A stretch of DNA of 64,000 nucleotides from Leclercia adecarboxylata (GCF_006874705.1 NZ_CP035382.1:2294001-2358000), one strand, 5' to 3'. Counted from the first letter of the stretch, positions 53,189 to 63,007 are shown. Program-made: numbers and translations. Notes: generated by a model from the letters alone, not told the origin.

Positions 53189-55891
53189 ATGTTCAAAAAT
53201 TTCACACAACAGCTGCTGGCCCGGCTGAGCCGCCACCTGCCGCGCCGTCTGGTGCAGCGCGACCCGATGGCAACGGGCAAAACCGATACCGTCATGCCCG
53301 GCGCGCTTGCCGCCCACTGTCTGCGGGTGGCCGCAATGGAAGAGCCCGCGCTGTGGCGGACCTTTGCCAGCCATCCGGAAGGGCTGACGGCCGCTGAGGT
53401 CGAAACCGCTCGCGCCACGCACGGCGAGAATCAGATCCCGGCGCAAAAACCGGCCCGCTGGTGGGTGCATCTGTGGGCCTGCTACCGCAACCCCTTCAAC
53501 CTGCTGCTGACGGTGCTGGGCGTTATCTCCTATGCCACCGAAGACCTGTTTGCCGCCGGGGTGATCGCCCTGATGGTGGGCATCTCCACGCTGCTGAACT
53601 TTATCCAGGAGGCCCGCTCCACCCGGGCGGCGGATGCCCTGAAGGCGATGGTCAGCAACACCGCCACCGTCCTGCGCACCCTCAACGATAAAGGGGAAAG
53701 CGGCTGGCGGGAGGTGCCTATTGACCAGCTGGTGCCGGGGGATCTGGTGAAGCTGGCGGCCGGGGACATGATCCCGGCGGATTTACGCATTCTCCAGGCC
53801 CGGGACCTGTTCGTGGCCCAGGCCTCGCTGACCGGCGAATCCCTGCCGGTGGAGAAGGTCGCCCACAGCCGCGATCCGCAGCAGAGCAACCCGCTGGAGT
53901 GCGACACCCTGTGCTTTATGGGCACCACGGTGGTCAGCGGCACGGCACAGGCGATGGTGATCGCCACCGGAGGAAACACCTGGTTTGGACAGCTGGCCGG
54001 GCGCGTCAGCGAACAGGAGAGCGAGCCCAACGCCTTCCAGCAGGGGATTGGCCGCGTCAGCATGCTGCTGATCCGCTTTATGCTGGCGATGACCCCCATC
54101 GTGCTGCTGATTAACGGCTACACCAAAGGCGACTGGTGGGAAGCGGCGCTGTTTGCGCTCTCGGTGGCGGTGGGGCTCACTCCGGAGATGCTGCCGATGA
54201 TTGTCACCTCGACCCTGGCGCGCGGGGCGGTAAAACTCTCGAAGCAAAAGGTGATCGTCAAGCACCTCGATGCCATTCAGAACTTTGGCGCGATGGATAT
54301 CCTCTGCACCGACAAAACCGGCACCCTGACTCAGGACAAGATCGTGCTGGAGCATCACACCGACGTGTCGGGCAAGGTCTGCGAGCGGGTGCTGAATACC
54401 GCCTGGCTGAACAGCCACTACCAGACCGGGCTGAAGAACCTGCTCGACGTCGCGGTGCTGGAAGGGGTGGATGAAGCCACAGCCCGCACCCTCTCGACCC
54501 GCTGGCAGAAAGTGGATGAGATCCCCTTTGATTTCGAGCGCCGCCGCATGTCGGTGGTGGTCAGTGAAGAGCAGGGCGTGCATCAGCTGATCTGCAAAGG
54601 GGCGCTGCAGGAGATCCTGAATGTGTCGACCCAGGTGCGGCACAACGGCGAGATTGTCCCGCTGGACGACAGCATGCTGCGGCGCATCCGCCGCGTCACC
54701 GATAACCTCAACCGCCAGGGGCTGCGTGTGGTGGCGGTGGCCAGCAAGTTTCTGCCGGCCCGCGAGGGGGATTACCAGCGCATCGACGAATCGGATCTGA
54801 TCCTCGAAGGCTACATCGCCTTCCTCGATCCGCCGAAAGAGACCACCGCTCCGGCGCTCAGGGCGCTGAAAAACAGCGGCATCACGGTGAAAATCCTTAC
54901 CGGCGACAGCGAGCTGGTGGCGGCGAAAGTGTGCCGCGAGGTGGGGCTGGATGCGGGCGAGGTGGTGACGGGCAGCGAGATCGAAACGCTTTCCGACGAC
55001 GCGTTGGCTCTGCTTGCAAAGCGCACCACGCTGTTTGCGCGCCTGACCCCGATGCACAAAGAGCGCATTGTTACCCTGCTGAAGCGCGAGGGGCACGTGG
55101 TGGGCTTTATGGGGGATGGCATCAACGATGCGCCCGCGCTGCGTGCGGCGGATATCGGGATTTCGGTTGACGGTGCGGTGGATATTGCCCGGGAAGCGGC
55201 GGATATCATTCTGCTGGAGAAGAGCCTGATGGTGCTGGAGGAGGGGGTGATCGAAGGTCGCCGCACCTTCGCCAACATGCTCAAGTACATCAAAATGACC
55301 GCCAGCTCCAACTTCGGCAACGTCTTCAGCGTGCTGGTGGCGAGCGCGTTCCTGCCGTTCCTGCCGATGCTGCCGTTGCATCTGCTGATCCAGAACCTGA
55401 TGTACGACGTCTCCCAGGTGGCGATCCCCTTTGATAACGTCGACGAGGATCAGATCCGCAAGCCGCAGCGCTGGGATCCGGCAGAACTCGGCCGGTTCAT
55501 GCTCTTTTTCGGCCCGATCAGCTCGATCTTCGACATTCTGACCTTCTGCCTGATGTGGTTTGTGTTCCACGCCAACACGCCGGATCAGCAGACCCTGTTC
55601 CAGTCCGGCTGGTTCGTGGTTGGGCTGCTGTCGCAAACCCTGATTGTGCATATGATCCGCACCCGCCGCATTCCGTTCCTCCAGAGCCGCGCCGCCTGGC
55701 CGCTGATCCTGATGACGGGGCTGGTGATGGTGCTCGGCATCGCGCTGCCGTTCTCGCCGCTGGCAGGGTATCTGCAGTTGCAGGCGCTGCCGCTCGGCTA
55801 CTTCCCGTGGCTGGTGGCGATCCTCGCCGGGTACATGGTCCTGACGCAGCTGGTGAAAGGGTTCTATAGCCGCCGGTACGGTTGGCAGTAG
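53189..55891 (+). CDS. mgtA: magnesium-importing P-type ATPase MgtA
   Basis: A 900-residue P3B-type ATPase that imports Mg2+. The actuator domain has LTGESLPVEK, the phosphorylation site is the aspartate in ILCTDKTGTLTQDK, the nucleotide-binding domain has FERRRMSVVV and KGALQEIL, and the hinge has MGDGINDAPALRAADIGIS. About ten membrane helices are present, with PEMLPMIV in M4. The N-terminus (RHLPRRLVQRDP) is the cytoplasmic tail of the family. GCGGAGGACGTGTT precedes the ATG. It is controlled by PhoP and its leader RNA. Very close to E. coli MgtA (898 residues). Confidence 0.97.
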   Translation: MFKNFTQQLLARLSRHLPRRLVQRDPMATGKTDTVMPGALAAHCLRVAAMEEPALWRTFASHPEGLTAAEVETARATHGENQIPAQKPARWWVHLWACYRNPFNLLLTVLGVISYATEDLFAAGVIALMVGISTLLNFIQEARSTRAADALKAMVSNTATVLRTLNDKGESGWREVPIDQLVPGDLVKLAAGDMIPADLRILQARDLFVAQASLTGESLPVEKVAHSRDPQQSNPLECDTLCFMGTTVVSGTAQAMVIATGGNTWFGQLAGRVSEQESEPNAFQQGIGRVSMLLIRFMLAMTPIVLLINGYTKGDWWEAALFALSVAVGLTPEMLPMIVTSTLARGAVKLSKQKVIVKHLDAIQNFGAMDILCTDKTGTLTQDKIVLEHHTDVSGKVCERVLNTAWLNSHYQTGLKNLLDVAVLEGVDEATARTLSTRWQKVDEIPFDFERRRMSVVVSEEQGVHQLICKGALQEILNVSTQVRHNGEIVPLDDSMLRRIRRVTDNLNRQGLRVVAVASKFLPAREGDYQRIDESDLILEGYIAFLDPPKETTAPALRALKNSGITVKILTGDSELVAAKVCREVGLDAGEVVTGSEIETLSDDALALLAKRTTLFARLTPMHKERIVTLLKREGHVVGFMGDGINDAPALRAADIGISVDGAVDIAREAADIILLEKSLMVLEEGVIEGRRTFANMLKYIKMTASSNFGNVFSVLVASAFLPFLPMLPLHLLIQNLMYDVSQVAIPFDNVDEDQIRKPQRWDPAELGRFMLFFGPISSIFDILTFCLMWFVFHANTPDQQTLFQSGWFVVGLLSQTLIVHMIRTRRIPFLQSRAAWPLILMTGLVMVLGIALPFSPLAGYLQLQALPLGYFPWLVAILAGYMVLTQLVKGFYSRRYGWQ

Positions 55892-55897
55892 TTTTTT

Positions 55898-55969
55898 GCC
55901 GGGTGGCGCTGCGCTTACCCGGCCTACTATCCCGATGTAGGCCGGGTAAGGCGAAGCCGCCACCCGGCA
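55898..55969. repeat. REP pair after mgtA
   Basis: Two REP palindromes in opposite orientation (about 55898-55927 and 55937-55969) between mgtA and the hexosaminidase gene. Confidence 0.87.
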
Positions 55970-56045
55970 AATCGCTTGACGCTAATTTGCGCACATGTTA
56001 ACAGAATGTTTTGCCTTTTTTCGGCCCGTCAAATAAGGAACATTC

Positions 56046-58430
56046 ATGTTACGGTACAGCCTCCTGACCGCCGGGCTTATGCTCGGTTTTTCTGCGTTTG
56101 CCGCCCCGGCAGGCGATCTCCCTCTGATGCCCTGGCCTGCAAAGGTCGAACGTCCTGTCACCCCGGGCGCGCTGGTCATCAACAATAACTTCTCCGTTAG
56201 CGTCTCGGGGGACGATCTCGGTGACGCGGTGACACGCCTGCGTCAGCGGGTGGCGCTGCAAACCGGCTGGACCCTCCAGCCCCAGGCCGACAAACCCGAA
56301 AAACCGACGGTGTCCATCGCCATCGCCCGGAAGGTGGCCCCCCAGCCTAAACCGGACAGCGATGAAAGCTACAAACTCACCGTGGACGCCAGCGGGGTGA
56401 CTATCACCGCCAATACCCGCTTCGGCGCGCTGCGGGCGATGGAGACCCTGCTGCAGCTGATCCAGAACGGTGCGGAAAATACCTCCCTGCCGTGGGTCAG
56501 CATTGAGGATGCCCCGCGCTTCCCGTGGCGTGGCCTGCTGCTCGATTCGGCCCGCCACTTTATTCCGCTCGACGACATCAAGCGCCAGATCGACGGCATG
56601 GCGGCGGCGAAGCTCAACGTGCTGCACTGGCATTTAACCGACGATCAGGGCTGGCGCTTTGCCTCAAAGCGCTACCCGAAACTGACCGAACTCGCCAGCG
56701 ACGGCCTGTTCTATACCCAGGATCAGATGCGTGACGTGGTGCGCTACGCCGCCGCGCGTGGCGTTCGCGTGGTGCCTGAAATTGACATGCCCGGCCACGC
56801 CTCGGCCATTGCCGTGGCCTATCCGGAGCTGATGAGCGCCCCGGGGCCCTATGAGATGGAGCGTCACTGGGGCGTGCTCAAGCCGGTGATGGATCCCACC
56901 AAAGAGGCCACTTACGTCTTTGCCGGGGCGATGATCGCCGAACTGGCGGCGATCTTCCCGGATCCCTACCTGCATATCGGCGGCGATGAGGTGGACGACA
57001 GCCAGTGGAAAGCGAACCCCGCCATCCAGCAGTTTATGCGCGACAACAAGCTGGCCGACAGCCACGCATTGCAGGCGTATTTCAACCGCAAGCTGGAGAC
57101 GATCCTCGAGAAAAACCAGCGCCAGATGGTGGGCTGGGATGAGATCTTCCACCCGGATCTGCCGAAAAGCATTCTGATCCAGTCCTGGCAGGGGCAGGAC
57201 GCGCTGGGCGAGGTGGCGAAGCAGGGCTACAAAGGAATTCTCTCCACCGGGTTTTATCTCGATCAGCCCCAGTACACCGCCTATCACTACCGCAATGAGA
57301 TCGTGCCCCAGGGGCTCAACAACGTGGACGTCATCACCGATCGCGACAGCGCCCAGAGCTGGTCCTTTACCCTGCCGCGCCTGAAGGGCAAGCCGGTGGA
57401 GGGGAGCTTCACGCTGGTGAAAGGCGACGCGGGCTGGCGCGGGTTTATCGATTTCAGCGGCAAATCGCGGCGGGCGGTACAGGACATCGACTGGCGCAGC
57501 GACAACCAGGTGAGCTTCACCGTCGATACCTGGATGGGGGAAACCCGCCCGGTGGTAACGGTGAAGGACGACAAGATTGAAGGCTATTTCCTGCTGGGCA
57601 ACAGCCGCTATCCGGTGACGGGTCAGCGGCTGGATGCGGTGCCGGAAGGGATCGCCCCGGCGGTGCCTGACGCCAGCCAGCAGGCGAATCTGCTGGGCGG
57701 CGAGACGGCGCTGTGGGCGGAAAATGTGTCTGCCCCGGTGCTGGATATCAAGCTGTGGCCGCGGGCGTTTGCGGTGGCGGAGCGGCTGTGGTCGGCGCAG
57801 GACGTAACGGATGTCGATAACATGTACACCCGCCTGCAGGCAATGGACAGCTGGTCGACGGTATCGGTGGGCTTACAACAACATGCCCGTCAGCAGGTGC
57901 AGTTCACCCGTCTGGGGAACACCACCGACACGATGGCGCTGAACATCCTCGCCCAGGCGCTGGAGCCTGCCCAGTATTACACCCGCAATCATCTCAAGTT
58001 CCAGGCCGGAAACTACGATCTGTTTGAGCCCCTGAACCGCCTGGCCGACGCGCTGCCTCCGGAGAGCAACCAGGTGCGGCAGATGGACCGCTGGGCCGAG
58101 CGGCTGGTGAGCGATGCCGAAGACAGCGAAAGCGCGGAGTCCCTGCGTCATCTCTTTACCCGCTGGCAGACCAACACCCCGGACGCGCTGGCGCTGGCCG
58201 AAAACAGCTATCAGCTGAAAGCGCTGAAGCCGGTGATTCAGACGGTGGATAAGCTGGCGACGATTGGGCTGCGCTTAACGGATCTGGTGGCGCGCCAGGG
58301 AACGCTGGATGATAACGAGATTGCGTCGATTCAGGGCGAGCTGGATAAGGCGGCGCAGATTCAGGATGAAGTGGTGATTGCGGCGGTCTACCCGCTGGAG
58401 AAACTGCTGCGCGCAACGCGCAATCAGTAA
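56046..58430 (+). CDS. exported GH20 beta-N-acetylhexosaminidase (chitobiase type)
   Basis: A 794-residue glycoside hydrolase that removes terminal GlcNAc from chitooligosaccharides. The signal peptide (RYSLLTAGLMLGFSAFA) is cleaved near residue 19. The GH20b N-terminal domain is at about 25-150 and the GH20 TIM barrel at about 155-500, with WRGLLLDSARHFIPLDDIKRQIDGMA, LHWHLTDDQGWR and the catalytic Asp-Glu pair D314-E315 in HIGGDEVDDSQW. A C-terminal region of about 250 residues follows. AATAAGGAACATTC precedes the ATG. No lipobox is seen, so it is probably periplasmic or secreted. It is convergent with the LPMO gene; absent from this site in E. coli K-12. Confidence 0.92.
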   Translation: MLRYSLLTAGLMLGFSAFAAPAGDLPLMPWPAKVERPVTPGALVINNNFSVSVSGDDLGDAVTRLRQRVALQTGWTLQPQADKPEKPTVSIAIARKVAPQPKPDSDESYKLTVDASGVTITANTRFGALRAMETLLQLIQNGAENTSLPWVSIEDAPRFPWRGLLLDSARHFIPLDDIKRQIDGMAAAKLNVLHWHLTDDQGWRFASKRYPKLTELASDGLFYTQDQMRDVVRYAAARGVRVVPEIDMPGHASAIAVAYPELMSAPGPYEMERHWGVLKPVMDPTKEATYVFAGAMIAELAAIFPDPYLHIGGDEVDDSQWKANPAIQQFMRDNKLADSHALQAYFNRKLETILEKNQRQMVGWDEIFHPDLPKSILIQSWQGQDALGEVAKQGYKGILSTGFYLDQPQYTAYHYRNEIVPQGLNNVDVITDRDSAQSWSFTLPRLKGKPVEGSFTLVKGDAGWRGFIDFSGKSRRAVQDIDWRSDNQVSFTVDTWMGETRPVVTVKDDKIEGYFLLGNSRYPVTGQRLDAVPEGIAPAVPDASQQANLLGGETALWAENVSAPVLDIKLWPRAFAVAERLWSAQDVTDVDNMYTRLQAMDSWSTVSVGLQQHARQQVQFTRLGNTTDTMALNILAQALEPAQYYTRNHLKFQAGNYDLFEPLNRLADALPPESNQVRQMDRWAERLVSDAEDSESAESLRHLFTRWQTNTPDALALAENSYQLKALKPVIQTVDKLATIGLRLTDLVARQGTLDDNEIASIQGELDKAAQIQDEVVIAAVYPLEKLLRATRNQ

Positions 58431-58435
58431 AAAAA

Positions 58436-58545
58436 TGCCCGGTGGCGCTACGCTTACCGGGCCTACAAAATCCGTACGGTTCCGTTTGTCGGACAAACAA
58501 ACCGCACCAACCGTAGGCCGGGTAAGGCGAAGCCGCCACCCGGCA
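58436..58545. repeat. REP pair between the hexosaminidase and LPMO genes
   Basis: REP palindromes at about 58436-58465 and 58512-58545 in opposite orientation, spaced by about 45 bp, between convergent genes. Confidence 0.86.
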
Positions 58546-58556
58546 AACAGAACAAC

Positions 58557-60017
58557 TTATTTCTTCAGGGTCCACGCCATGGTCCAGTGGGAACCGACAC
58601 CCGGTTCGAACTGGTTAGCGCCCGCTGCGTACTGAATGCAGTAGCCGCTGTATGGCGCAGTCTTACACTTGTAAGTTTTGCCATTTTTCGGCTGCAGAAC
58701 CACGGTACCGGCTTTGTAGGAGGCGATATTCTGCGGATAGGTGTAGTCGTATTTACCTGCGGTACCGTTATCGGTGTTTGACGCTTCGCCTTCCAGCATC
58801 ATGTCAATCACGTCCTGCGCGAACATGACGCCATCTTTGTTGGACGCGTAGTATTTCAGCATGTGGTGACCCGGCGTGACGTCAGACAGGTTCATGGTCA
58901 CATCTTGGTTGGCGTTGTTCATGTCCTGCTTCACATAACCTTTTTCTGCACCGGCGTGGTTCATCACGCGTGCTTCAAGGTTGACGTTACCCTGGGTATT
59001 CACGTGGAAGGTCACGGTTGCCGCACCGTTTTTGATTTTGCTGAACTTCACGTTAGTGACGGCGATAGCTTCGCTCACCTGCGACTGCTGTTCCTCATAA
59101 GAGACAGCGACAGATTTCAGGGTGCTGCCGTCTTTCACGTAGACGTTGTTCGCGCCGTGAACCGGGTTCACCTCGCCGCTTTCGTCTTTCATGCCGACGC
59201 GGACATCGTTGTGCGCGGCGTTGATCGCCTGCGCCAGATCGAATGCCCACTGGCTTGCCTGGCCCTGAGACGCCGAGGAGACGGTCAGTTCGGTACGCAT
59301 GGAGACCACTTCGCCATTTGCGTCGAAGAAGCGGGCGATCACTTTGTCGCCTGCGTTGACGTTGTTACCCGAAATCTGGCCGTTCAGGGTGTTGGTCCAT
59401 TCGGAAACCACTGCCGGGGTTTCGTCTGGGGTGACGTTGCCGCCATTACCGAAATCAACGTCGATCGCCTGGTAGAAGCTATTAGTGGTATCCGCAATTT
59501 CCCATACCGCGTAAATAACCTGGTAGCCAGTACGCTGCGGAACATTACAGGTCATTTGCTGACGCTGAGCCGGAGCCTGACCATTACCATTTACGGTACA
59601 GAATGGGGTGGACTCAAATTGATCGCGGGTCAGCGGTTTATTTGGATTCCAGTCTTGTTTCGTAATATACCAGCGCCAGTTAACGGTTTTATGTGGTGCG
59701 GTGTGATACCAGGTAAAGGTATTTTTACCCGCAGTAATCGGTGTTTTAGTCCACGCATTCAGGCTCTGGCGATCGAGCTGGGAATATTGGGAAATACCGG
59801 CGCTGGCCAGCTGTCCATCCGGCGGCAGCGCGCCAGTCGGGAAGCCAGAAGTACGTTCAACGCTCTGGGGTTCATATTGAACAGTACCGCAATCGATATT
59901 TTTACCGAGCTTACACATATAAGCGCGGCTGGCCGGAGATTCTACATAACCATGTGCTAAAGCCGATGAGGCAACCGTGAGTGTGGCAAGTGCCAACGCA
60001 ATTTTAGACAGTTTCAT
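58557..60017 (-). CDS. gbpA: GbpA-like AA10 lytic polysaccharide monooxygenase with chitin-binding domain
   Basis: A 486-residue secreted copper enzyme. The signal peptide (KLSKIALALATLTVASSALA) ends so that the mature protein starts with His (HGYVESPASRAYMCK), the first ligand of the copper histidine brace. The second is in TWYHTAPHKTVNWRWYIT. The AA10 domain covers about 22-205, two GbpA-type middle domains about 210-405, and the tail (about 420-486, PYSGYCIQYAAGANQFEPGVGSHWTMAW) is a CBM73/CBM5-like chitin-binding module. The layout is that of Vibrio cholerae GbpA, a chitin and mucin adhesin. GGAATAAAAA precedes the ATG. It is convergent with the hexosaminidase gene. Confidence 0.9.
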   Translation of the reverse strand: MKLSKIALALATLTVASSALAHGYVESPASRAYMCKLGKNIDCGTVQYEPQSVERTSGFPTGALPPDGQLASAGISQYSQLDRQSLNAWTKTPITAGKNTFTWYHTAPHKTVNWRWYITKQDWNPNKPLTRDQFESTPFCTVNGNGQAPAQRQQMTCNVPQRTGYQVIYAVWEIADTTNSFYQAIDVDFGNGGNVTPDETPAVVSEWTNTLNGQISGNNVNAGDKVIARFFDANGEVVSMRTELTVSSASQGQASQWAFDLAQAINAAHNDVRVGMKDESGEVNPVHGANNVYVKDGSTLKSVAVSYEEQQSQVSEAIAVTNVKFSKIKNGAATVTFHVNTQGNVNLEARVMNHAGAEKGYVKQDMNNANQDVTMNLSDVTPGHHMLKYYASNKDGVMFAQDVIDMMLEGEASNTDNGTAGKYDYTYPQNIASYKAGTVVLQPKNGKTYKCKTAPYSGYCIQYAAGANQFEPGVGSHWTMAWTLKK

Positions 60018-60200
60018 TTTTTATTCCATTAAAAGGGATTAATGCATTTGGGCGGGTTTAGTGTTGTCCGGAATAAAAAATTAGTCATTTTAAGCTGCGA
60101 TGAAAAAGAATAATGAAAAGGCTTGAAGGTTATTTCTCTCTGTGTATTCAGAAAATAAAAAAGGCAGCGCAGGCTGCCTTTTACGTATCAAAATCAGGTA
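60018..60200. other. AT-rich leader of the LPMO gene and ridA 3' region
   Basis: 183 bp separating the ridA stop from the LPMO start on the same strand. It is markedly more AT-rich than the surroundings and probably contains the LPMO promoter, plus the ridA terminator at 60157-60182. Confidence 0.5.
60157..60182 (-). terminator. terminator of ridA
   Basis: AAAAGGCAGC/GCTGCCTTTT arms around a GCAG loop with flanking A and T runs on both sides, 18 bp after the ridA stop on the minus strand. Potentially bidirectional. Confidence 0.88.
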
Positions 60201-60587
60201 TTAGCGACGCACGGCAATCGCTTCAATTTCGATTTTTACGTCTTTTGGCAGACGTGCCACTTCCACGCAGGAGCGCGCCGGGAAGCCCGCGTTGTGCTCG
60301 GTGAAGAAAGCTTCGTAGGTGGCGTTAACGGTGGCGAAGTCGTTGAGATCTTTCACGAAGACCGTAGTTTTAACGATGTCGCCCACTTTCAGGCCAGCGG
60401 ATTCAACGATCGCTTTGACGTTTTCCAGCGACTGGCGCGCCTGCGCAGAGACGTCTTCCGGCACCTCACCGGTTTTTGGGTTCACCGGGATCTGGCCGGA
60501 GGTGATGATCATGCTGCCAAGATCAACGCCCTGAACGTATGGGCCGATAGCTGCAGGTGCATTTTCCGTCGCGAGTACTTTGGTCAT
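60201..60587 (-). CDS. ridA: reactive intermediate/imine deaminase RidA
   Basis: A 128-residue trimeric YjgF/YER057c/UK114 protein that hydrolyses 2-aminoacrylate and other enamine/imine intermediates to keto acids and ammonia, protecting PLP enzymes. Family motifs are present: AAIGPYVQGVDLGSMIITSGQIPVNPKTG, VKTTVFVKDLNDFATVNATYEAFF and PARSCVEVARLPKDVKIEIEAIA, where the arginine is the carboxylate-binding catalytic residue. CAGGAGAAATC precedes the ATG. It lies 72 bp downstream of pyrI on the same strand. Confidence 0.97.
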   Translation of the reverse strand: MTKVLATENAPAAIGPYVQGVDLGSMIITSGQIPVNPKTGEVPEDVSAQARQSLENVKAIVESAGLKVGDIVKTTVFVKDLNDFATVNATYEAFFTEHNAGFPARSCVEVARLPKDVKIEIEAIAVRR

Positions 60588-60659
60588 GATTTCTCCTGAA
60601 TAACAGCGTTATGAATATGCCTGCCATTATAGAGAGGCAGGCATGCATTACCACTGCGA

Positions 60660-61121
60660 TTAGTTGGCCAGCACCACATTATGGGAAAACTCTTTTTCGC
60701 AGTATTTGCATTTGAGCGCGATGTCATCGGCGCGTTTTTTCACTGCAAAACTGGAGTTGACCGGCTCAGCATGGCTGATGCAGTTGCTGTTCGGGCACAC
60801 CAGCACGCCATCAATGCGTTCCGGCAGGCTCGGACGGGATTTGCCCACCACTTCGTAGTCGTCGATGCGGTTGACGGTCGCGTCCGGCGCGTACAGGGAC
60901 AGCTGGTTAACCTGCTCGTCGGTCAGGAAGGTGTTCTCAATTTTGATCAGATCCTTGCGGCCCATCTCGCCGGATGGCAGGTTCAGGCCGATGGTGATGC
61001 GCTGGTCGGTTTCGGTCAGTTTGAACAGGGTCAGCAGCTTAAAGCCCACCTGCGCAGGGATGTGGTCAATTACGGTGCCACGTTTGATGGCTTCGACCTG
61101 GAGTTTGTTATCGTGTGTCAT
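60660..61121 (-). CDS. pyrI: aspartate carbamoyltransferase regulatory chain PyrI
   Basis: A 153-residue regulatory subunit that binds CTP/UTP or ATP and gives allosteric control to aspartate transcarbamoylase. The N-terminal nucleotide-binding domain (about 1-97) includes [18 protein letters not shown]; the zinc domain has four cysteines in [13 protein letters not shown] and [10 protein letters not shown]. The start at 61121, rather than the ATG two codons upstream, has correct spacing from AAGGGGAAA and equals the E. coli length. It begins 12 bp after pyrB. Confidence 0.97.
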   Translation of the reverse strand: MTHDNKLQVEAIKRGTVIDHIPAQVGFKLLTLFKLTETDQRITIGLNLPSGEMGRKDLIKIENTFLTDEQVNQLSLYAPDATVNRIDDYEVVGKSRPSLPERIDGVLVCPNSNCISHAEPVNSSFAVKKRADDIALKCKYCEKEFSHNVVLAN

Positions 61122-61133
61122 GGTCATTTCCCC

Positions 61134-62066
61134 TTACAGAGCTAAGTCGCGATTCAGAACCAGTGCCAGTAACGCCTGGCGTGCAAAGATGCCGTTCCCG
61201 GCCTGCTGGAAGTACCAGGCGTGCGGCGTCTTATCCACGTCGGTGGTGATCTCATCGATACGCGGCAGCGGGTGCAGCACTTTCATGTTGCTGCGTGCAC
61301 CTTCGAGGTCGCTGGCGCGCAGGACAAACTGCGCCTTCACGTTGGCGTACTCAGACGGGTCAAGACGCTCCTTCTGCACGCGGGTCATATAGAGAATATC
61401 CACCTCGGCCATCATCTCTTCGATGCTGGCGTGCAGGCTCCACTGAATACCTTTTTCATCGAGCATATCGAGGATGTACTGCGGCATCGCCAGCGCGTCC
61501 GGAGCGACGAAGTAGAAGCGGTTGCCGTTGAACTTCGCCAGCGCCTGGGTCAGGGAGTGGACGGTGCGGCCATATTTCAGGTCGCCCACCATGGCGATGT
61601 TCAGGTTTTCCAGACGGCCCTGGGTCTCCTGAATGGTGAACAGATCCAGCAGGGTCTGGGTCGGGTGCTGGTTGGCCCCGTCACCGGCGTTCAGTACCGG
61701 AACACCGCCGGAGAACTCGGTCGCCAGACGCGCGGCGCCCTCCTGCGGGTGACGCATCACGATGGCGTCAACGTAGGTGCCGATCACCGAGATAGTGTCC
61801 GCCAGGGTCTCGCCTTTTTTGCCCAACGAGGTGTTGCTGCTGTCGGAGAAGCCCACCACGCTGGCGCCCAGACGGTGGATGGAGGTCTCGAACGACAGAC
61901 GGGTGCGGGTGGAGGCTTCGAAGAAGCAGCTGGCGATCACCTTGTGCTTCAGCAGCTCCGGTTGTGGATTGGCCTTCAGTTTTGCCGCGGTTGCCAGAAC
62001 CAGCTCCAGCTCTTCACGGCTGAGGTCGTTGATGGAAATGATGTGTTTTTGATAAAGCGGATTCAT
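61134..62066 (-). CDS. pyrB: aspartate carbamoyltransferase catalytic chain PyrB
   Basis: A 310-residue catalytic subunit that joins carbamoyl phosphate and aspartate in pyrimidine synthesis. Carbamoyl-phosphate site: [13 protein letters not shown]. Also [32 protein letters not shown] and, near the C-terminus, [11 protein letters not shown] of the aspartate domain. The start at 62066 follows CAGGAG and aligns with E. coli. The frame is open upstream through the attenuator, but that stretch overlaps the PyrL leader in another frame and is not coding. Operon order pyrL-pyrB-pyrI. Confidence 0.97.
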   Translation of the reverse strand: MNPLYQKHIISINDLSREELELVLATAAKLKANPQPELLKHKVIASCFFEASTRTRLSFETSIHRLGASVVGFSDSSNTSLGKKGETLADTISVIGTYVDAIVMRHPQEGAARLATEFSGGVPVLNAGDGANQHPTQTLLDLFTIQETQGRLENLNIAMVGDLKYGRTVHSLTQALAKFNGNRFYFVAPDALAMPQYILDMLDEKGIQWSLHASIEEMMAEVDILYMTRVQKERLDPSEYANVKAQFVLRASDLEGARSNMKVLHPLPRIDEITTDVDKTPHAWYFQQAGNGIFARQALLALVLNRDLAL

Positions 62067-62086
62067 TTTTATCTCCTGACGCCGGG

Positions 62087-62114
62087 CAAAAAAAAGCCCC
62101 TCAAATGAGGAGCT
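62087..62114 (-). terminator. pyrBI attenuator
   Basis: On the minus strand AGCTCCTCA pairs with TGAGGGGCT and is followed by eight or more T, 21 bp before the pyrB ATG. It overlaps the end of the pyrL frame, as required for UTP-sensitive attenuation by coupled transcription and translation. Confidence 0.92.
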
Positions 62115-62205
62115 TCTGGAATAGGGATTGCAATGGGAAGAAAAACGGCAGGCCAGCGTCTGTTTTAAGACGCGCAACGGCACTCTGTCGAACATGTTTG
62201 AGCAT
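62101..62205 (-). CDS. pyrL: pyrBI operon leader peptide PyrL
   Basis: A 34-residue frame preceded by CCAGGAGGAAGC. The sequence keeps the E. coli PyrL core ([21 protein letters not shown] here; [20 protein letters not shown] in E. coli) but is ten residues shorter because its TGA falls within the attenuator stem. Translation up to the attenuator when UTP is low and polymerase pauses prevents termination. The function is regulatory rather than by the peptide. Confidence 0.9.
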   Translation of the reverse strand: MLKHVRQSAVARLKTDAGLPFFFPLQSLFQKLLI

Positions 62206-62354
62206 GCTTCCTCCTGGCAAATTGTGGGGCATTATACGCAGCCTGAATCGCGGATCAAGCGAATAATGCACACTTTAAGCAACGTAAAGGTTTCCGCGTG
62301 CATGGTTATGCGCAAGAGCAAATCCCCACCAAAAAGTGGTGGTATGGCAGCTGA

Positions 62355-62861
<507 letters not shown>

Positions 62862-62877
62862 TTTCCCCTCGCCCTGA

Positions 62878-62897
62878 CCCTCTCCCCAGGGAGAGGG
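62878..62897. repeat. CCCTCTCC/GGGAGAGGG dispersed hairpin
   Basis: Second copy of the hairpin seen at 42411-42430, again preceded by a CCCTCGCCCTGA-type tract and located directly after a gene. Confidence 0.68.
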
Positions 62898-63007
62898 AAC
62901 ACGCCTCCCATTCTGTGATCCAGCTTAAAAAACACGCACTCCCTCCTTTTTCCGCATTGTCCTTCGCTTTCCCCACGTTCTAGTATGATCGTTAAATAAA
63001 TGAACGC

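Noticed and set aside
53783..55963. A 726-codon open frame antisense to mgtA
   Set aside because: It lies opposite a highly conserved ATPase gene, starts in REP sequence, and gives a His/Gln/Arg-rich translation typical of antisense GC-rich frames.
62067..62195. N-terminal extension of PyrB through the attenuator
   Set aside because: The stretch is the attenuator/leader region and the internal ATG has a proper ribosome-binding site; the alternative frame encodes PyrL.
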